Positions 52,140 through 64,000 of a stretch of DNA of 64,000 bases are shown piece after piece. Each line of letters opens with the position of its first letter. The stretch's first letter is position 1. The translations under genes were made by a program, and so were the position numbers. Source of the stretch: Circinella minor (Eukaryota > Mucoromycota > Mucoromycetes > Mucorales > Lichtheimiaceae); the NCBI GenBank assembly GCA_016758965.1, contig JAEPRB010000029.1:186001-250000 (forward strand), written 5' to 3'. The notes under the pieces were generated by a model, which saw nothing but the letters and a program-made list of their open reading frames with translations, searched no databases and was not told the origin of the DNA.

Positions 52140-55100
52140 ATGACCGACTTTGGGTTTCAAAACCTGAAAATCTCGGAACATCACAATAACGGCAGTGACC
52201 GAGAACTGCCATTACCAACTCATCACGACGCTAACCAAAATTATGATTATACTCAACAACAACAACAACAACAGCAGCAGCAGCAGCAGCAGCACTATTA
52301 TAACGACCATCAATATGATCAAGAACAAAAGCAACCACAATATTATCAGGAACAACAACACCACTATCAACAAGAACAACAATTTACGACACCTGGTATT
52401 GCTGTGGAGGGGGTAATGTGGGAGGATCAAGACAAATATGATGACGAAGAAGATGATAAACCACTTAGTGGAGGTATGGTAGCTCCTGTTTCTGGAGCTC
52501 CACCACCACCACCACCCAAACAAACTTTGTTACAGATGCATGAAGAACAGCAACAGCAACAGCAAGAGGAAGAGCCACCGTTTTTTAATGAACCAACATC
52601 TGTTGCCCGACCTGTTTCTTACCGAAACCAAGCAGCTATTCAGATTAATTCGAATCGACCTTCACGTTTTATTAAAGCTGATCCAGTCAACAATGCAGCA
52701 GCAGCCATGGCATTACCTCCCGATTTACAAAATATTCAACGTCTTTATGAACAATATCAATGGAAGGTTTATATGGAAGGATATCTTTATCGCAAGGCTG
52801 AGAATAAACGTACCAGTGGTGATGAAATGTGGATTCGATCTTATGTAGAATTAGCTGGACCTGTTTTAACCTTGTGGGATGCTGATGAACCTGGAGAAGG
52901 AGATGTTATGCCACATTACGTCAACATTTCGGATGCTACCACTGTTGGATTGAATGAACATGGAATGATTTCGCTGACAACAGGTGGATCTAGTAAATAC
53001 TTATTCGAGTTTGTGGATGATAATACAGGAGAATCAGATCGTGCTACCGAATTGGAACGATGGGTTCGAGCTATTCGATTATCTTGTTTTGAAGGTGCTC
53101 GCGTTCATGAAATTTATACTAAAAAGTTTATTATGCGAAACAAGAATATACAAACGGATGATGATGATGATGAGGAAGAGGAGGATTTGTTGGCGAAACC
53201 CAAAACAAAGATGGAAGGATTTGTCCAAGTGCGATTTTCGGGTATTGGTGAATGGCAAAAATATTGGGTGGTTGTATCGGATCGACGTAATGAGAAAAAG
53301 TTGTTTGGTAAAAAAAAGGTTCCATCCCATGGACATATTATGTTTTATGAATCGAAAAAGGCCAAACATCCAGTCATGACACTTCTCAATGTCTCTCAAG
53401 CTTATACGGTTTACCCTGAAACACCCCAATTGATTGATATGGTGACTTTACTCAAGGTAGATGGTCGTATTGCTACCGAAGAGGAAGCAGCACAACAGCA
53501 GGAAGAAGGTGTTGAAGCTACTTTGTCGTCAGCAAATACAACAAGTGTTCTTATGATGACAGCCAATACAATTGAACTTGTTCAATGGCTTGTTAGTGTA
53601 TATGATGTTTTCAAGCTCTATGGTCGTCCTTCCCAACTGATTCGTGATCCTACCAATACAAATGCTCTTAATTTTGGTGAGATGGTTTCTGGCGATCGTT
53701 TGTTCCTTGAAGTGGATGAATTAAATCATTTGAACGTACGTGACGACGATATGACCAAAAACAGAAATACCATGACACAAATGATTGCCACCAAGCTTAA
53801 ACAGCAAATTATTAATCGACAACCAGGAATGCCCAATGGTCCTCAAATTCCAGGTAGTGGTGGTATGGGCTCAAGAACGAACAGTATGCCACAAATTGCT
53901 CCAGGAAATAATAGTAATCCCCGGCAATCACGTCAGCGTACGGTTTCTGCGGATCAAGAGCCAATGGTAAACCCTCGCGCTACTATGATGAATATGGGTA
54001 ATAACAATGTACCTTATGGCGCTAACCGTGGTTCTATGTATCCATCAATGGGTGGTCATCCTGGTATGATGCATCAACAGCAACGAGCATCTGCTATGCC
54101 ACAGTTCCAACAACAGCAACAACTACAGCAACAGCAACAACAGCAACAACAACAACAGCGAGCATCTGCTATGCCACCACGAAGTCAATCAGGCAAAGTC
54201 ATTTACGCTAGTGATGAAAGTGACGAAGAAGATGAAGATGAAGATGAAGAAAGTGATAGTGACGATGATTCTGTATTTGGTGATAAATCATCATCCGACA
54301 AGAAACAAGCTGCAAACAAGGGCATATCTTCACCTACATCACCGCAATCACCTCTTGAGAAAAAGTTGGCAAACTCAACTAGCTCTATATCGATCCCTGA
54401 AATCAAGACCGACTCATCCAGTCTTCTTGAATCTGTACAAGAAGCCACTGAAAAGAAGTACCCTACAAAAGAAGAAGGAAGACGAATTAGTATTGAATCT
54501 GATGATACCCCATCCGTTACAGATGTTAAAGGAAAACATATAGCTAAAAACCATGACAGCGATGAAAGTGATTCGGATGAAGATGAAAATGAAGCAGAAA
54601 AGAAGGTCGCTCGTTTGCAAAAAGTAGGTCCGCGACCAAGTTTGAGTGAATCAGACGAAGATAGTGAACAAGATAGCGATGATTCTGAAGATTCCGGAGA
54701 TGATGATGACGACGCCAGTAGTACGGAACAATACATACCCCACAGACCTAAATCACGATGGCCTCAACAGCAACAATTGCCTCAAAGTGCTAGTGCATCT
54801 GATTTACATCGAGCCAGTGCCATGCCATCGCCACAACAACAACAATTTGACATGGATCCCAACATGTATAACCAATACGAACAATATTATTATCAACAAC
54901 AGCAACAAAATAATCTTGCTCGTGGACAACCCGTTATTGATGAAGATGGGCCCGTTATTCCTCAATTGGGTGAAGAATTTGCCAATCCACATAGTTTACT
55001 CGGTGCTAATCAAGTAAAACAAGAACAAACAAATATTCGTGAACAAGCAGAATATGCTAAGGCTACAGGTCAACCGCTGGTTCAATTGGCACAAAAACAA

Positions 55101-55878
55101 AGTGCACCCCGTGCTGGTTTAGTTGGTATGATTTCTCAAATTGAACATGAAAAGAAGGATCAAAGCAAGGGTCGAATGTTTAATGCAGAAAGAGAACAAA
55201 TGATGGAACGAGAACGCTATATGATGGAACAAAGACAACAAGCCATGATGGTAAGAGTTTTTCGTTTATAAAAACGTTCATTAATGATATTCATATAGCC
55301 AGTAATTAACAGTGGGTTGGTTTATTTTATTTTATTTTTAGAACCCAATGATGGGTATGAATATGGGCATGGGCATGATGGATCCTCGTATGTCGATGAT
55401 GCCTCCCAATATGATGGGTGGTGGTAATAATCCTCATGCATCTATGATGATGATGTCACCCATGATGATGGACCCTCGGATGTCGATGATGCCACCCAAC
55501 ATGATGGGCGGTGGTAATGGAAACAATGGTGGAGGAAGTAGCAACCAACATGCATCCATGATGATGCCTCCTATGATGGACCCTCGAATGTCAATGATAC
55601 CTCCAAATATGATGGGTGGAAATAATAACGGGGGTGGTGGAGGAAACAACCAACATGCATCTATGATGATGCCTCCCATGATGGATCCAAGAATGTCAAT
55701 GATGCCCCCAAATATGATGATGTACAATAATATGTGGAATAATAATAATGGATACAATAATCAACAATATAGTAACACAGGCAATCAAGGCATCAAAGAA
55801 GAAGATGAAGATGACGATGATGATGTGCCACTCGGCGCTGGCAGCCACTCAAAATCGCATCAACGCCAGAAAAATTAA
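52140..55878 (+). CDS. CAF120: Tandem PH-domain protein, CAF120/SKG3-like
   Basis: Exons 52140-55250 and 55342-55878 (GTAAGA...TTTAG, phase 0) give 1215 residues. The N-terminus is Gln-rich and intrinsically disordered. A first PH domain spans about 206-326 (VYMEGYLYRKAENK, SYVELAGPVLTLWDADE, ELERWVRAIRLSCFEGAR). A second spans about 355-490 (KMEGFVQVRFSGIGEWQKYW, VQWLVSVYDVFKLYG). The rest is low complexity: polyglutamine, two strongly acidic Ser/Asp/Glu blocks (about 690-705 and 800-860), repeated RASAMP motifs and a C-terminal Met-rich repeat. The WDADE and VNISDAT signatures match the fungal CAF120/SKG3 family, known in yeast as CCR4-NOT-associated and bud-neck proteins. The molecular role is inferred from that relationship only. 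A pyrimidine-rich leader precedes the ATG. Confidence 0.8.
55348..55710 (+). repeat. Methionine-rich protein-coding repeat, four copies
   Basis: In the second exon of the CAF120-like gene, a unit with MMDPRMSMMPPNMMGG occurs four times, spaced by Asn/Gly runs and QHASMMM linkers. The copies differ mainly in linker length and in silent changes. Confidence 0.85.
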
Positions 55879-56423
55879 AAACTCCATCTTGCATAAAAAA
55901 TTATTCCCCTTCTGTCAACTTTTCTTTCCTCTCTTCACCCTATTATAATGTCTTTCTTCTTTTCCCTTTTTTTTTGTCACAATATCACTTTATTATCATC
56001 ATTTTAATTATTATTGTCACTAAATGCATAAAAATGCATTTAAATTGATGGACCTAGATTCATAATTTACAGAATTATTTTAAGCTTTTGTTTTGATGGA
56101 TAATGATTCCGACAATGATGATTTTATAGTATATCTTTTAACGTATACATGATGTTTAATGAGGGTGTACGACCGAGAAATTTGTTAAGTTTACTTTGAT
56201 GTAGATCACTTGAATACACGCGATAATTAATGGATTGCCTATAGGCTAGATTTTTTTTTTATCTTTTTGATGAGAAGTTCGGAGGCTAATCCCATGCAAA
56301 AATCAGATCTGTTAGTGAGTCATTTTCCATCGCTGCCACTTAAATCCGAATTTTTTTATCTCTATTAATCTTTTTCTTTTCTTCTTTGAAACATATACAC
56401 TTTACAACCTCATTATACACACA
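55879..56423. other. Intergenic between CAF120-like and THR4
   Basis: The 3' flank of the first gene and the THR4 promoter region, both on the plus strand. C/T-rich near 56340-56410 just ahead of the THR4 start. No other gene seen. Confidence 0.6.
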
Positions 56424-58141
56424 ATGAAGTATCGATCAACTCGTGGTCAAGCCAAAAACTATTCTTTTGAAGAAACTGTCATGACTGGTTTGTCACCCGA
56501 TGGTGGTTTATTCATTCCTCACCACATTCCAGTTTTACCTGCCAATTGGCGTCAAAAGTGGTCTAAGCTTAGCTTCCAAGAACTTGCCGTCGAGATCTTG
56601 AGCTTGTTTATTGATGAGTCTGAAATGCCTCGTTCTGATTTGGAGGATCTTGTTCAACGATCCTATGCTACTTTCCGTCACGATCAAGTCACTCCATTGG
56701 CCAAGATCCGTGATGGTCTTTATGTTCTTGAATTGTTCCATGGTCCTACTTTTGCTTTCAAGGACGTTGCCTTACAGTTTGTTGGTAACTTGTTTGAATA
56801 CTTTTTAGAACGTCGTAACCGTGAAGACAAGTCTGGTAAAACTCACCGCCTAACCGTTGTTGGAGCTACTTCTGGCGATACTGGCAGGTAATTGCATATA
56901 TATATATATATATATATAAAACACACCTAATTATAAACAAAAAAAGAAAGGAGACCACTAAACATTATTTTTTATATGTATAACTATTTAGTGCTGCCAT
57001 TTACGGTCTTCGCAACAAAAAGAACGTTTCTGTCTTCATCCTTCATCCAAAGGGTCGTGTCAGTCCTATCCAAGAAGCACAAATGACCACTGTTCTTGAC
57101 GAGAACGTTCACAACTTGTCTGTTGAAGGAACTTTCGATGATTGTCAAGATATTGTCAAAAACTTGTTTGGTAACAAAGAATTCAACGACCGCCATCATC
57201 TCGGTGCTGTCAACTCGATTAATTGGGCACGTATCCTTGCACAAACTGTCTACTACTTTAATGCCTACTTTTCACTTTTGCGTGAACTCAACATTGATCC
57301 TGCATCTAGCCAAGCTGAAGAAGTCAACTTTAACTTCTCCGTGCCAACAGGTAACTTTGGTGATATCTTAGCTGGTTACTATGCTTATCGTATGGGTTTA
57401 CCTGCTAATAAGTTGATTGTCGCCACAAACGAAAACGATATTCTTTACCGATTCTTTGAGAGCAGTGCCTATGAAAAACAAACCGGTGCTGACGGTAATG
57501 TCAAAGAAACCCTTTCTCCGGCTATGGATATCTTGGTTTCATCCAACTTTGAACGTCTTTTGTGGTATTTGGCTCGTGATGCTGAAGTTGATGGTGGTAA
57601 GACCGAAGTCGCTGCTGCAGATAGCTCAGTCAATGAAAAGTTATGTGATGAAGCAGGTCAAACTGTTGCCACTTGGATGCAGCAACTCAAGGAAGTAGGC
57701 AGCTTCAAGGTCAATGATGCTGTTGTATTAAATGCTCGCAAGGTATTTGATTCTGCTATGGTGACTGATAAAGAAACACTTGATACAATCCGTGAATTCT
57801 TCGATAAGCCTGGTCAAGCCTCATATGTCCTTGATCCTCATACCTCAGTCGGTGTTACTGCTGCTGAACAAGTAACCAAGCGTGATCAATTACTTGCATA
57901 TCCCAAGGGCAAAGAAATCATGATTTGTCTTGCTACCGCTCATCCTGCCAAGTTCTCTGAAGCTGTTGAAACTGCACTCAAGTCTGCTCCTGGATTCGAT
58001 TTCCAAAAGGATGTTTTACCTTCTGAATTCCATGGTTTGTTAGATAAGGAACGTCGGGTTGTTCCTGTTGAACGTGCTGATCCCAAGCTTGTCATTGAAG
58101 TCATTGAACGTGAATTACGTGGTGAAGGAATCCAATTTTAG
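56424..58141 (+). CDS. THR4: Threonine synthase
   Basis: Exons 56424-56887 and 56992-58141 (GTAATT...TTTAG, split AGT codon) give 537 residues. The start MKYRSTRGQAKNYSFEE is the usual N-terminus of the fungal/bacterial class. The pyridoxal-phosphate lysine sits in HGPTFAFKDVALQF (Lys113). The phosphate-binding glycine-rich stretch is VVGATSGDTGRSAAIYGLR, interrupted by the intron. Further family blocks are FILHPKGRVSPIQEAQMTT, NSINWARILAQTVYYF, FSVPTGNFGDILAGYYA and ATNENDILYRFF. It converts O-phosphohomoserine and water to threonine and phosphate, the last step of threonine synthesis, in the cytosol. Length and motifs are complete. Codon use is more C-ending than in neighbours, as expected for an abundant metabolic enzyme. 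Confidence 0.97.
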
Positions 58142-58735
58142 AATGTATACGTATAAGATAAATTATAATATATCTTAAAACAACTTTTAAAAGCCGATCT
58201 TTTTTTCTCTCATTCTTTAATCTGCCCTTTCCTTTATTTCCTTTTTAAAATATTTGACGTAAGATATATCAATATTAAAAAGTTTTCCTTTGTTTTTTTT
58301 ATTTATTTTATTAATTAAAATTATTTGTTTTTCATTGTTCATATCTTTACCAATACAAACTAAATGATCATATTTTAAATGAGTGCAAATTGATGGGTGG
58401 TTTTTTTTGTAAGAGCAAAAGGCCAAAATCTATAATACTAATTTTAGATCAGTTACAGAAAAAAAGTTAGTCCACGACATCCAAAAACCTTATTCAATAA
58501 AATATATCCCAATTCGGTAATATTTTACATAAAATATTTGAAGAATTATTTTTTTGTCTAGAAATAACAACAGTATGGATAAAACATATACATGAAAGTA
58601 AAGAATTGTGTTTAAAAAACAAAAACGTATATTTATACATTAGGATAATGTGGGTGTAGTCTACTCATACAAAATAATATATATATTTTTTATATAACAG
58701 CAAAAAAAAAACAAGTAAATGAAAAAAGACAGACT
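58142..58735. other. Intergenic between convergent THR4 and LEA-2-like genes
   Basis: AT-rich 3' flanks of two converging genes. No coding frame or RNA gene supported. Confidence 0.6.
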
Positions 58736-59946
58736 TTATCCACCAAAAAGTCCATCCAACGATCCCCCATCTGTAAGTCCTGGTATTCCTTGATCCTATA
58801 TATACAATAAACATCGTTAAATAACAACTATTCATTACTATGTACTTTTTCAAAAAGCAAACAACAGTTTTTTGTGAAGATGTATGTTTTACCTTTGTTA
58901 GTGGACATTTAAAAGATGCTGATGAATTAATAGTTGGATTCACCTTGACAAACAATAATTTAGCTGTCAAATTAATTGTATAATCAACTGTCAAATCCTG
59001 TGTTTCTCCACCTGCTAATCCACATTTATCAATCAGTATATTTAATATCGTTTTATGTGAGTCCGAAAAAGGGTCATAATTGATAGCAAAAGGAAATGTG
59101 AAATTAGAATCACTGTGAGATTCAATATGCTGGTAATCCATATATCCACCACCTATTTTTAGTTTTCCTGAAGGACTTGAAGAGTCAGGATAGTATGCCT
59201 ACTTATACGTATAATACATATACATAAAAGGATAAAAGCAGCAAGCAGCATCGGGGCGTTTTTTTTTTTATTTTAGTAAAATGTTAATTTTTTTATTTAA
59301 TGTAGTGCATTTAAACATACATTCTACCCATAAACAAAGATGCACTAATAGTAGTAGGATATGAACTTACTGTTGCATTAATATTAGACAAATCAATACT
59401 AAGTACATTCGGGTTTTTTATATTGATTAATAGCCCAAAATTAAAATTGAGCACATCACCATTATAAGATACTTCGGATTGGTTGGTAGGTGAACTTGTT
59501 ACACCTGCAAAGTCCATTGTTGGCATGGTAAATGTTGCTAGTAAGACTACAAATACAATTATGATAATAATGATAGCAATAATAATAAACCACATAATCC
59601 ATCGTGCCCAAACAGGTAAGCAGCAAGCACAACATAGACATCGTATACATTGATTTCGTTCGGTCAATGGCTGTTTTTTTTGTTTTTCCATAGGTTGTAA
59701 CCCTTCTTCTTGTTGGCCATAAAATTGCTGTGAAGAAAATCCCTTTTCTTTATGATATAAATATACAGATCAGTCAGTCCTGTGTATTGCAAAATTATGT
59801 ACCCTAATAAAATTACCTTTTTATTAATAATTACCTCGAGTTGGCGAATAATCATCATCAGGATATTTTGGTGGTACATAGTATGTGGTAGGTGCATGTC
59901 GTGGTGGCCGTGGTGGTGACTGAGAATCAAAAGATGCTGGTTCCAT
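58736..59946 (-). CDS. Single-pass membrane protein with LEA-2-like domain
   Basis: Four exons on the minus strand (59946-59835, 59747-59321, 59175-58893, 58795-58736) give 293 residues. The N-terminal 68 residues are Pro/Tyr/Gln-rich and look cytosolic. A cysteine cluster (Cys71, 74, 76, 77, 79, 80; CIRCLCCACCLP) sits directly before one long hydrophobic helix (about 87-109, rich in Ile). The part beyond the membrane has the beta-rich character of the LEA-2/WHy fold: NFNFGLLINIKNPNVLSIDL, later YTINLTAKLLFVKVNPTI. The cluster next to the helix suggests palmitoylation, which is inference. The acceptor of the third exon (after TTCAAG at 59176) is chosen because it is the one that keeps frame. 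LEA-2-like proteins in fungi are poorly characterised and no substrate or partner is evident. Confidence 0.73.
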
Positions 59947-61214
59947 TTTATTATATATATACGAGGATTCTCAACAAAAGAAAGAAAAAAACAAAGAAAA
60001 TGTAAAGAGGGAGAAAAAGGGAGAAATAAGATAGCGATGGATGCCAAGACACAAAATAACAAAAAAGAATGAAAGGACCGCCATTTATTATTATTAAATC
60101 CGGAGGTATAGTAAACAAATCAAAATAATAGATTCGCACCCTTGATAAGTTTATGGAGCCCAGCGTATGAATTACTGCAGGTCTTGTAAATTTCCGGAAC
60201 GGATTCTTCTGTGCATTTCCGAATATATAGGCAAGAGCAAACGCACCAAATCTTTTCGTTCAGAGTATGAACCTGCATGTATTTTGTCAAGGTGTTATTT
60301 ATTACATTTAGTAGAAAGGAAATTTTATATATTAAAAATTACAATATAAATGGGTGATACATATAATGTAATTGGAAATCAAGCGCGTTTCGGATTAAAC
60401 TTTCTTTAGCGTATAAAAAAGTGTAGCCTGGATATTGAGTTGTCAAGATCTTTTTTAGATCAGTCAAAAATAGAGGAGAAGCGAAGAGATCGACGCTAAA
60501 ATTAAGATGCATTCGGGTTGCTTTTTAGTACACTTCACATATATACAAACAAGAAAAATACATGGTGCAGTATGATTACACACAAGGTTCTTTGTTTGGT
60601 TTGTTATATTTTATGGCATTAATAAAAAAAAATAGCTTTTATTTATTATGCATATAAACACGTGGTTTTCGCTAGTTCGACTTATAATTAATTAACGCCT
60701 TCATCTACAAGAAAAACATCGGCGATTTTCGAAGGTAGTGGCGTAAATAATTAATAAACTTTACTTCAAATGATTGAAGATAATTGTGTTCTTATTAATA
60801 GTAGTCTGAATGTGACCATTAGCACGATCTGTGGGTTGAAAACTAATATAGTGCATGCATTTGTACAAATCAACCTATTGTATATAAAAGTTATATTTCA
60901 GTTCTCTCATCAATCATAATATGTATGCATTATATGCCATCACAAAATATAAACATTTACTGTCATAACAACATAAGAGTAAAAATACTTTCTGATAATA
61001 CAATATATATAATAAAATAAGGTTGTTCTACAAGGTATATATTTTAAAATAAATACTATTTCTATGTTCTGTTCCTGCAGATAAAGGATGACAAGGAGAC
61101 GAAATCAGGGGGAGATTTGAGAAGCGATGAAGATGAAGAGAATAATATAAACAAGAGAAGTTTTTTTTTGATAAATGGATACAATGACAAAATGAGATTA
61201 TCATCATCTTTTCC
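59947..61214. other. Intergenic, about 1.3 kb
   Basis: This lies between the 5' end of the LEA-2-like gene and the 3' end of the acyltransferase gene, both on the minus strand. AT-rich with no supported coding frame. Confidence 0.55.
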
Positions 61215-62444
61215 TTAGAAAATATTACCAACTAATGCTGTACGGTATGTATCCAAATATTTGAGAACAGCGGGCAACGTACGTAGAATAACTACGTCAA
61301 AGTAATCACTGAGAAAATATGGAACAACAAACAGATGTGACAGCATGATCATCCATCCAATCGCAAAAGTACGTCCCGGCCAGCCAGGTCGAAAAATGGC
61401 ATCACCCATCTGAATCCCAATGGGTTGTAATAAAAAGAATAACATTTGCCATCCAGCTGCACCACCATAAAAATATGTACGTGGTCCAGTTGTACAAATT
61501 AAAAAATATTCATGCATAAGGCCTGACAAAGCAAACACACCCCATACTGGAATAATACGACGTAACACCTTGAAATTACCACAAAGACGCCTCAAAGGTA
61601 AAAACGTGAGTCGTACAAAACATGAATTATAAAACTGATGCCATCTATTGCTCCAATAATCCCGTAAACTTGTCGCTTCCCAAGGTGATTCAAATGCAGG
61701 TGCCATCGTACTTGCCTCTTCCAAATAACCTTTCACTGTTTGCATTCGCTTTGTCTTGATACCCAAGAACGGTAAAAATTTGTACGCAATGCTGAAGATA
61801 AGGACAAAACTGGAATACGTTACTTGTAGCTGAAGTTGCAAATGGATCGAAAATAAGGTGCATAAGATAAAACTGGATAAGATTTCTGACCATCCCATGG
61901 ATACTGTGGGTCCTTGAAATACTAACATGCGTACCGCTTGTTCAAACACCACAATTGATTTTTGGTGCCCATCAATCCATAAAAGAATCATATCGAGTGT
62001 CTCGAAAATAAGATGGTCACGAAGATAGCTGGTAAGAGCGTAGTATAAGTCTAACTTATTGGTGGTACTATGGTCCTTACTTGGCTCTTGTAATTTTTGT
62101 TTATCCTCAGGTTTAACAACGTCAATAGACTTCTTTGGTTTGTTTGCTCGTTCACGCCAGTAAAATAAGGTGCCAAAAAATGGCCTTTTACGTCGTTCTT
62201 CTTGTGGCATGCAGAAAAGCCAAACAGCCATCTTGAGACCATTAGCCCAAGCCCATACACCCATTACCATTCCACATGAACGTCCAAATAAACCACCATA
62301 ATAAACAGGAATGCCGAGATTGATAATATAAATTAAGATTAATACAAATTGTTGAATGGTGCTATATCTTTCGACTGGGAGGGCTGCCACGGAAAATAGA
62401 AAGGAGGGTGTAAGGCTCAAAAGAATGAAGGTGATACAATGCAT
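61215..62444 (-). CDS. MBOAT-family acyltransferase, wax-synthase-like
   Basis: A single exon of 409 residues with several hydrophobic segments (about 3-22, 32-50, 188-225, 298-318, 330-345, 360-380). The family signature is clear: SLRDYWSNRWHQFYNSCF (259-276), then a downstream active-site-like histidine in FALSGLMHEYFL (His311). This order matches the wax synthase / long-chain-alcohol O-fatty-acyltransferase domain of membrane-bound O-acyltransferases. It would move a fatty acyl group from acyl-CoA to an alcohol or sterol-like acceptor in the endoplasmic reticulum; the acceptor cannot be told from sequence. A hydrophilic insertion (about 80-130, Lys/Glu/Pro-rich) separates the N-terminal and core membrane parts. 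Start chosen at the first ATG, ahead of a hydrophobic segment. Confidence 0.87.
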   Translation of the reverse strand: MHCITFILLSLTPSFLFSVAALPVERYSTIQQFVLILIYIINLGIPVYYGGLFGRSCGMVMGVWAWANGLKMAVWLFCMPQEERRKRPFFGTLFYWRERANKPKKSIDVVKPEDKQKLQEPSKDHSTTNKLDLYYALTSYLRDHLIFETLDMILLWIDGHQKSIVVFEQAVRMLVFQGPTVSMGWSEILSSFILCTLFSIHLQLQLQVTYSSFVLIFSIAYKFLPFLGIKTKRMQTVKGYLEEASTMAPAFESPWEATSLRDYWSNRWHQFYNSCFVRLTFLPLRRLCGNFKVLRRIIPVWGVFALSGLMHEYFLICTTGPRTYFYGGAAGWQMLFFLLQPIGIQMGDAIFRPGWPGRTFAIGWMIMLSHLFVVPYFLSDYFDVVILRTLPAVLKYLDTYRTALVGNIF

Positions 62445-64000
62445 TTTTGTTTATAATCACCGGTTCCTTTTTTTTTTTTCCTCTTTTTTTTGTTTACTTT
62501 GTTGCTGCTATTTTTTTTTTTGAAGGGGTAAAGAAAAAGAAGGCAAAATTATTAAAAGAAAAACTAAAGCGAAAAGAAAGCGGAAGATCTATGATACTTT
62601 ATATAAAAAAGTGGAACAACGCGGGTAAAATATAAAGAATAGTCTACTTTGTTGCTAGGGGGTGATCAGTATATAACATATGTTGGGGTGCAGGTTTATT
62701 AATGGAAAATAAGGGACTAAATCCACCTCTACCATGACCAAAAAAATTCAAGGGGACTAATAAGTAAAACGATGAGAGAATATATACAATAGAAATTCAC
62801 ATTGTCAGTGAACACAGTTTTGTTAAACATATGACCAGAATATCATTTTCTTTTTAGACATATGGTGCTTAACTTCTAATTTTTTTCTTTATGTCAATGT
62901 CGTACAAAACATTTAACCGTTTAATGCAAGAATTTGCAATTGGACGAAGAAAAACAAAGAGGGGCTTGTGTGTATAGAATTCTTTCGGTCTGAAGTACTA
63001 TTATTGATAATAATGCTGGGGCTTAGCAAGAATATAATAAATGACAAACCCATTAGTAATCATTCAACGATACTTGACAATAAGTTTTGATGCACTATTC
63101 ATGTATTATTCTACAAAATACCAGCCCATGTCATTCTTTGGGTATTATCCTCTCGAACCCAAGAATTATGTCTATATGTATATAAGTGTCAGTTGATGAT
63201 TTCCTTTTGGAAGGCTACCATGAGAATACTTAACTTCACCTCGCTACATTTCTTATAATGCCAGATAAATTCGTTAGTAAGAATCACCTTGCATTTTATA
63301 CCGTCCAACGCACAATTTCATTAATAGTTTTATTATTTTAACTTTTACGCCAAAGTTTTACATATTGCCGTGATGTAAAATATACAATCCGCATAATTCT
63401 TTAGAGCAACAACAATAATCAGTAGCCAAATCAAGTACAATATTTAAATCCCAGATCAAAAATCCGATGCTAGAATTGTCAGATTCACTCGTAAACATAT
63501 GTTTATTAAAAAAAATGGCTAAACGAACGCTACGTCGAAATAAGACATATCCGCTCGAGTCCGATCCTGTCAGGCAAAGAAATATGAAAAACTTTAAGGC
63601 GATAAGGGAAAAAAGGTTAAAGAAAAAAATAAAGCAGAAGAGCTAAAGTAAATAGAAGGGGTCGTAGAGAATAAATCATTACGCACAAATGCATTATTCG
63701 TCATATTATTTCGAAAAATATTCAGAGCCTTTTGTTCCTATATACACAAGTATGACAAAAAAATTAAGTCAATAATGATTCGATCCTTGACTACCATTGT
63801 AAAAAAAAAGCACTTGGCAACAGTGTGATACCAATTACGCCAACTACCACCGATATTATAAACCATCATAACCGATAAGCTTCTTTTAAACGCTCTTCCT
63901 GTTTTCCAATTAAAAATCAAGACATCTTCAACAACAATATTATATTTATATATATATGACATGTAATAATAATAAACGAAAGTCTGGAATAATTGTCCGC
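62445..64000. other. Intergenic to the window edge
   Basis: AT-rich upstream region of the acyltransferase gene and beyond. One small basic frame is listed separately. Nothing else supported. Confidence 0.5.
63515..63646 (+). CDS. Possible small basic protein or lone exon (43 codons)
   Basis: An ATG-to-TAA frame of 43 residues, very rich in Lys and Arg: MAKRTLRRNKTYPLESDP, then NMKNFKAIREKRLKKK. Its base composition is less AT-rich than the flanks. No leucine zipper or other domain follows. It could be a short gene, an exon of a larger one or chance. Confidence 0.2.
   Translation: MAKRTLRRNKTYPLESDPVRQRNMKNFKAIREKRLKKKIKQKS

Noticed and set aside
54203..54736. Long minus-strand frame opposite the CAF120-like gene (177 codons, Ser-rich)
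   Set aside because: It is the antisense of an acidic Ser/Asp/Glu repeat region; GAT/GAA/AGT codons read backwards give Ser/Leu/Phe codons without stops.

Overview
The window looks like nuclear DNA of an early-diverging filamentous fungus, most likely Mucoromycota. It is AT-rich, genes have many short GT-AG introns (about 50-250 nt) with TTAG/ATAG-type acceptors, and glutamine, asparagine, serine and alanine homopolymer tracts are common. The gene set (HSF, ITC1-like, DPH2, DIS3, KU70, RFC1, THR4, alpha-arrestin, CAF120-like) is fungal, and the standard genetic code fits throughout. I found no rRNA, tRNA or CRISPR array. Exon models were derived by hand from splice signals and reading-frame continuity. 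For the main multi-exon genes the summed coding length is an exact multiple of three. Individual junctions could still be off by a base or two.

Layout. 1-670: 3' end of an unrecognised gene (+). 1501-3741: heat-shock transcription factor (+). 4826-6560: dead PIF/Harbinger-like DNA transposon, with a Myb/SANT-like helper gene (+) broken by one stop codon facing a heavily decayed transposase (-). 7275-11429: ACF1/ITC1-type ISWI subunit (-). 11430-16560: long gene-poor stretch. 16561-19976: DPH2 (+). 22731-24395: homeodomain factor (+), convergent with DIS3 at 25325-30075 (-). 30076-33729: gene-poor. 33730-43129: three minus-strand genes in a row, an alpha-arrestin, KU70 and RFC1. 43917-45148: decayed PD-(D/E)XK nuclease-family gene (-). 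46412-47720: GC-richer gene of unknown function with tiny phase-2 exons and broken frame (-). 47760-52139: gene-poor, with a short tandem repeat. 52140-55878: CAF120-like tandem-PH protein (+). 56424-58141: threonine synthase (+). 58736-59946: LEA-2-like single-pass membrane protein (-). 61215-62444: MBOAT/wax-synthase-type acyltransferase (-). The rest is intergenic.

Most of the window is ordinary housekeeping and regulatory content: stress transcription, chromatin remodelling, diphthamide synthesis, RNA decay, end-joining, clamp loading, threonine synthesis and lipid acylation. KU70 and RFC1 are head-to-tail on the same strand about 180 bp apart, but nothing shows co-regulation. I saw no convincing new multi-gene system. 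The least explained material is the dead transposon, the PD-(D/E)XK remnant with unassigned frames just upstream, the GC-richer gene at 46.4-47.7 kb, and protein-like islands inside the two large gene-poor stretches.
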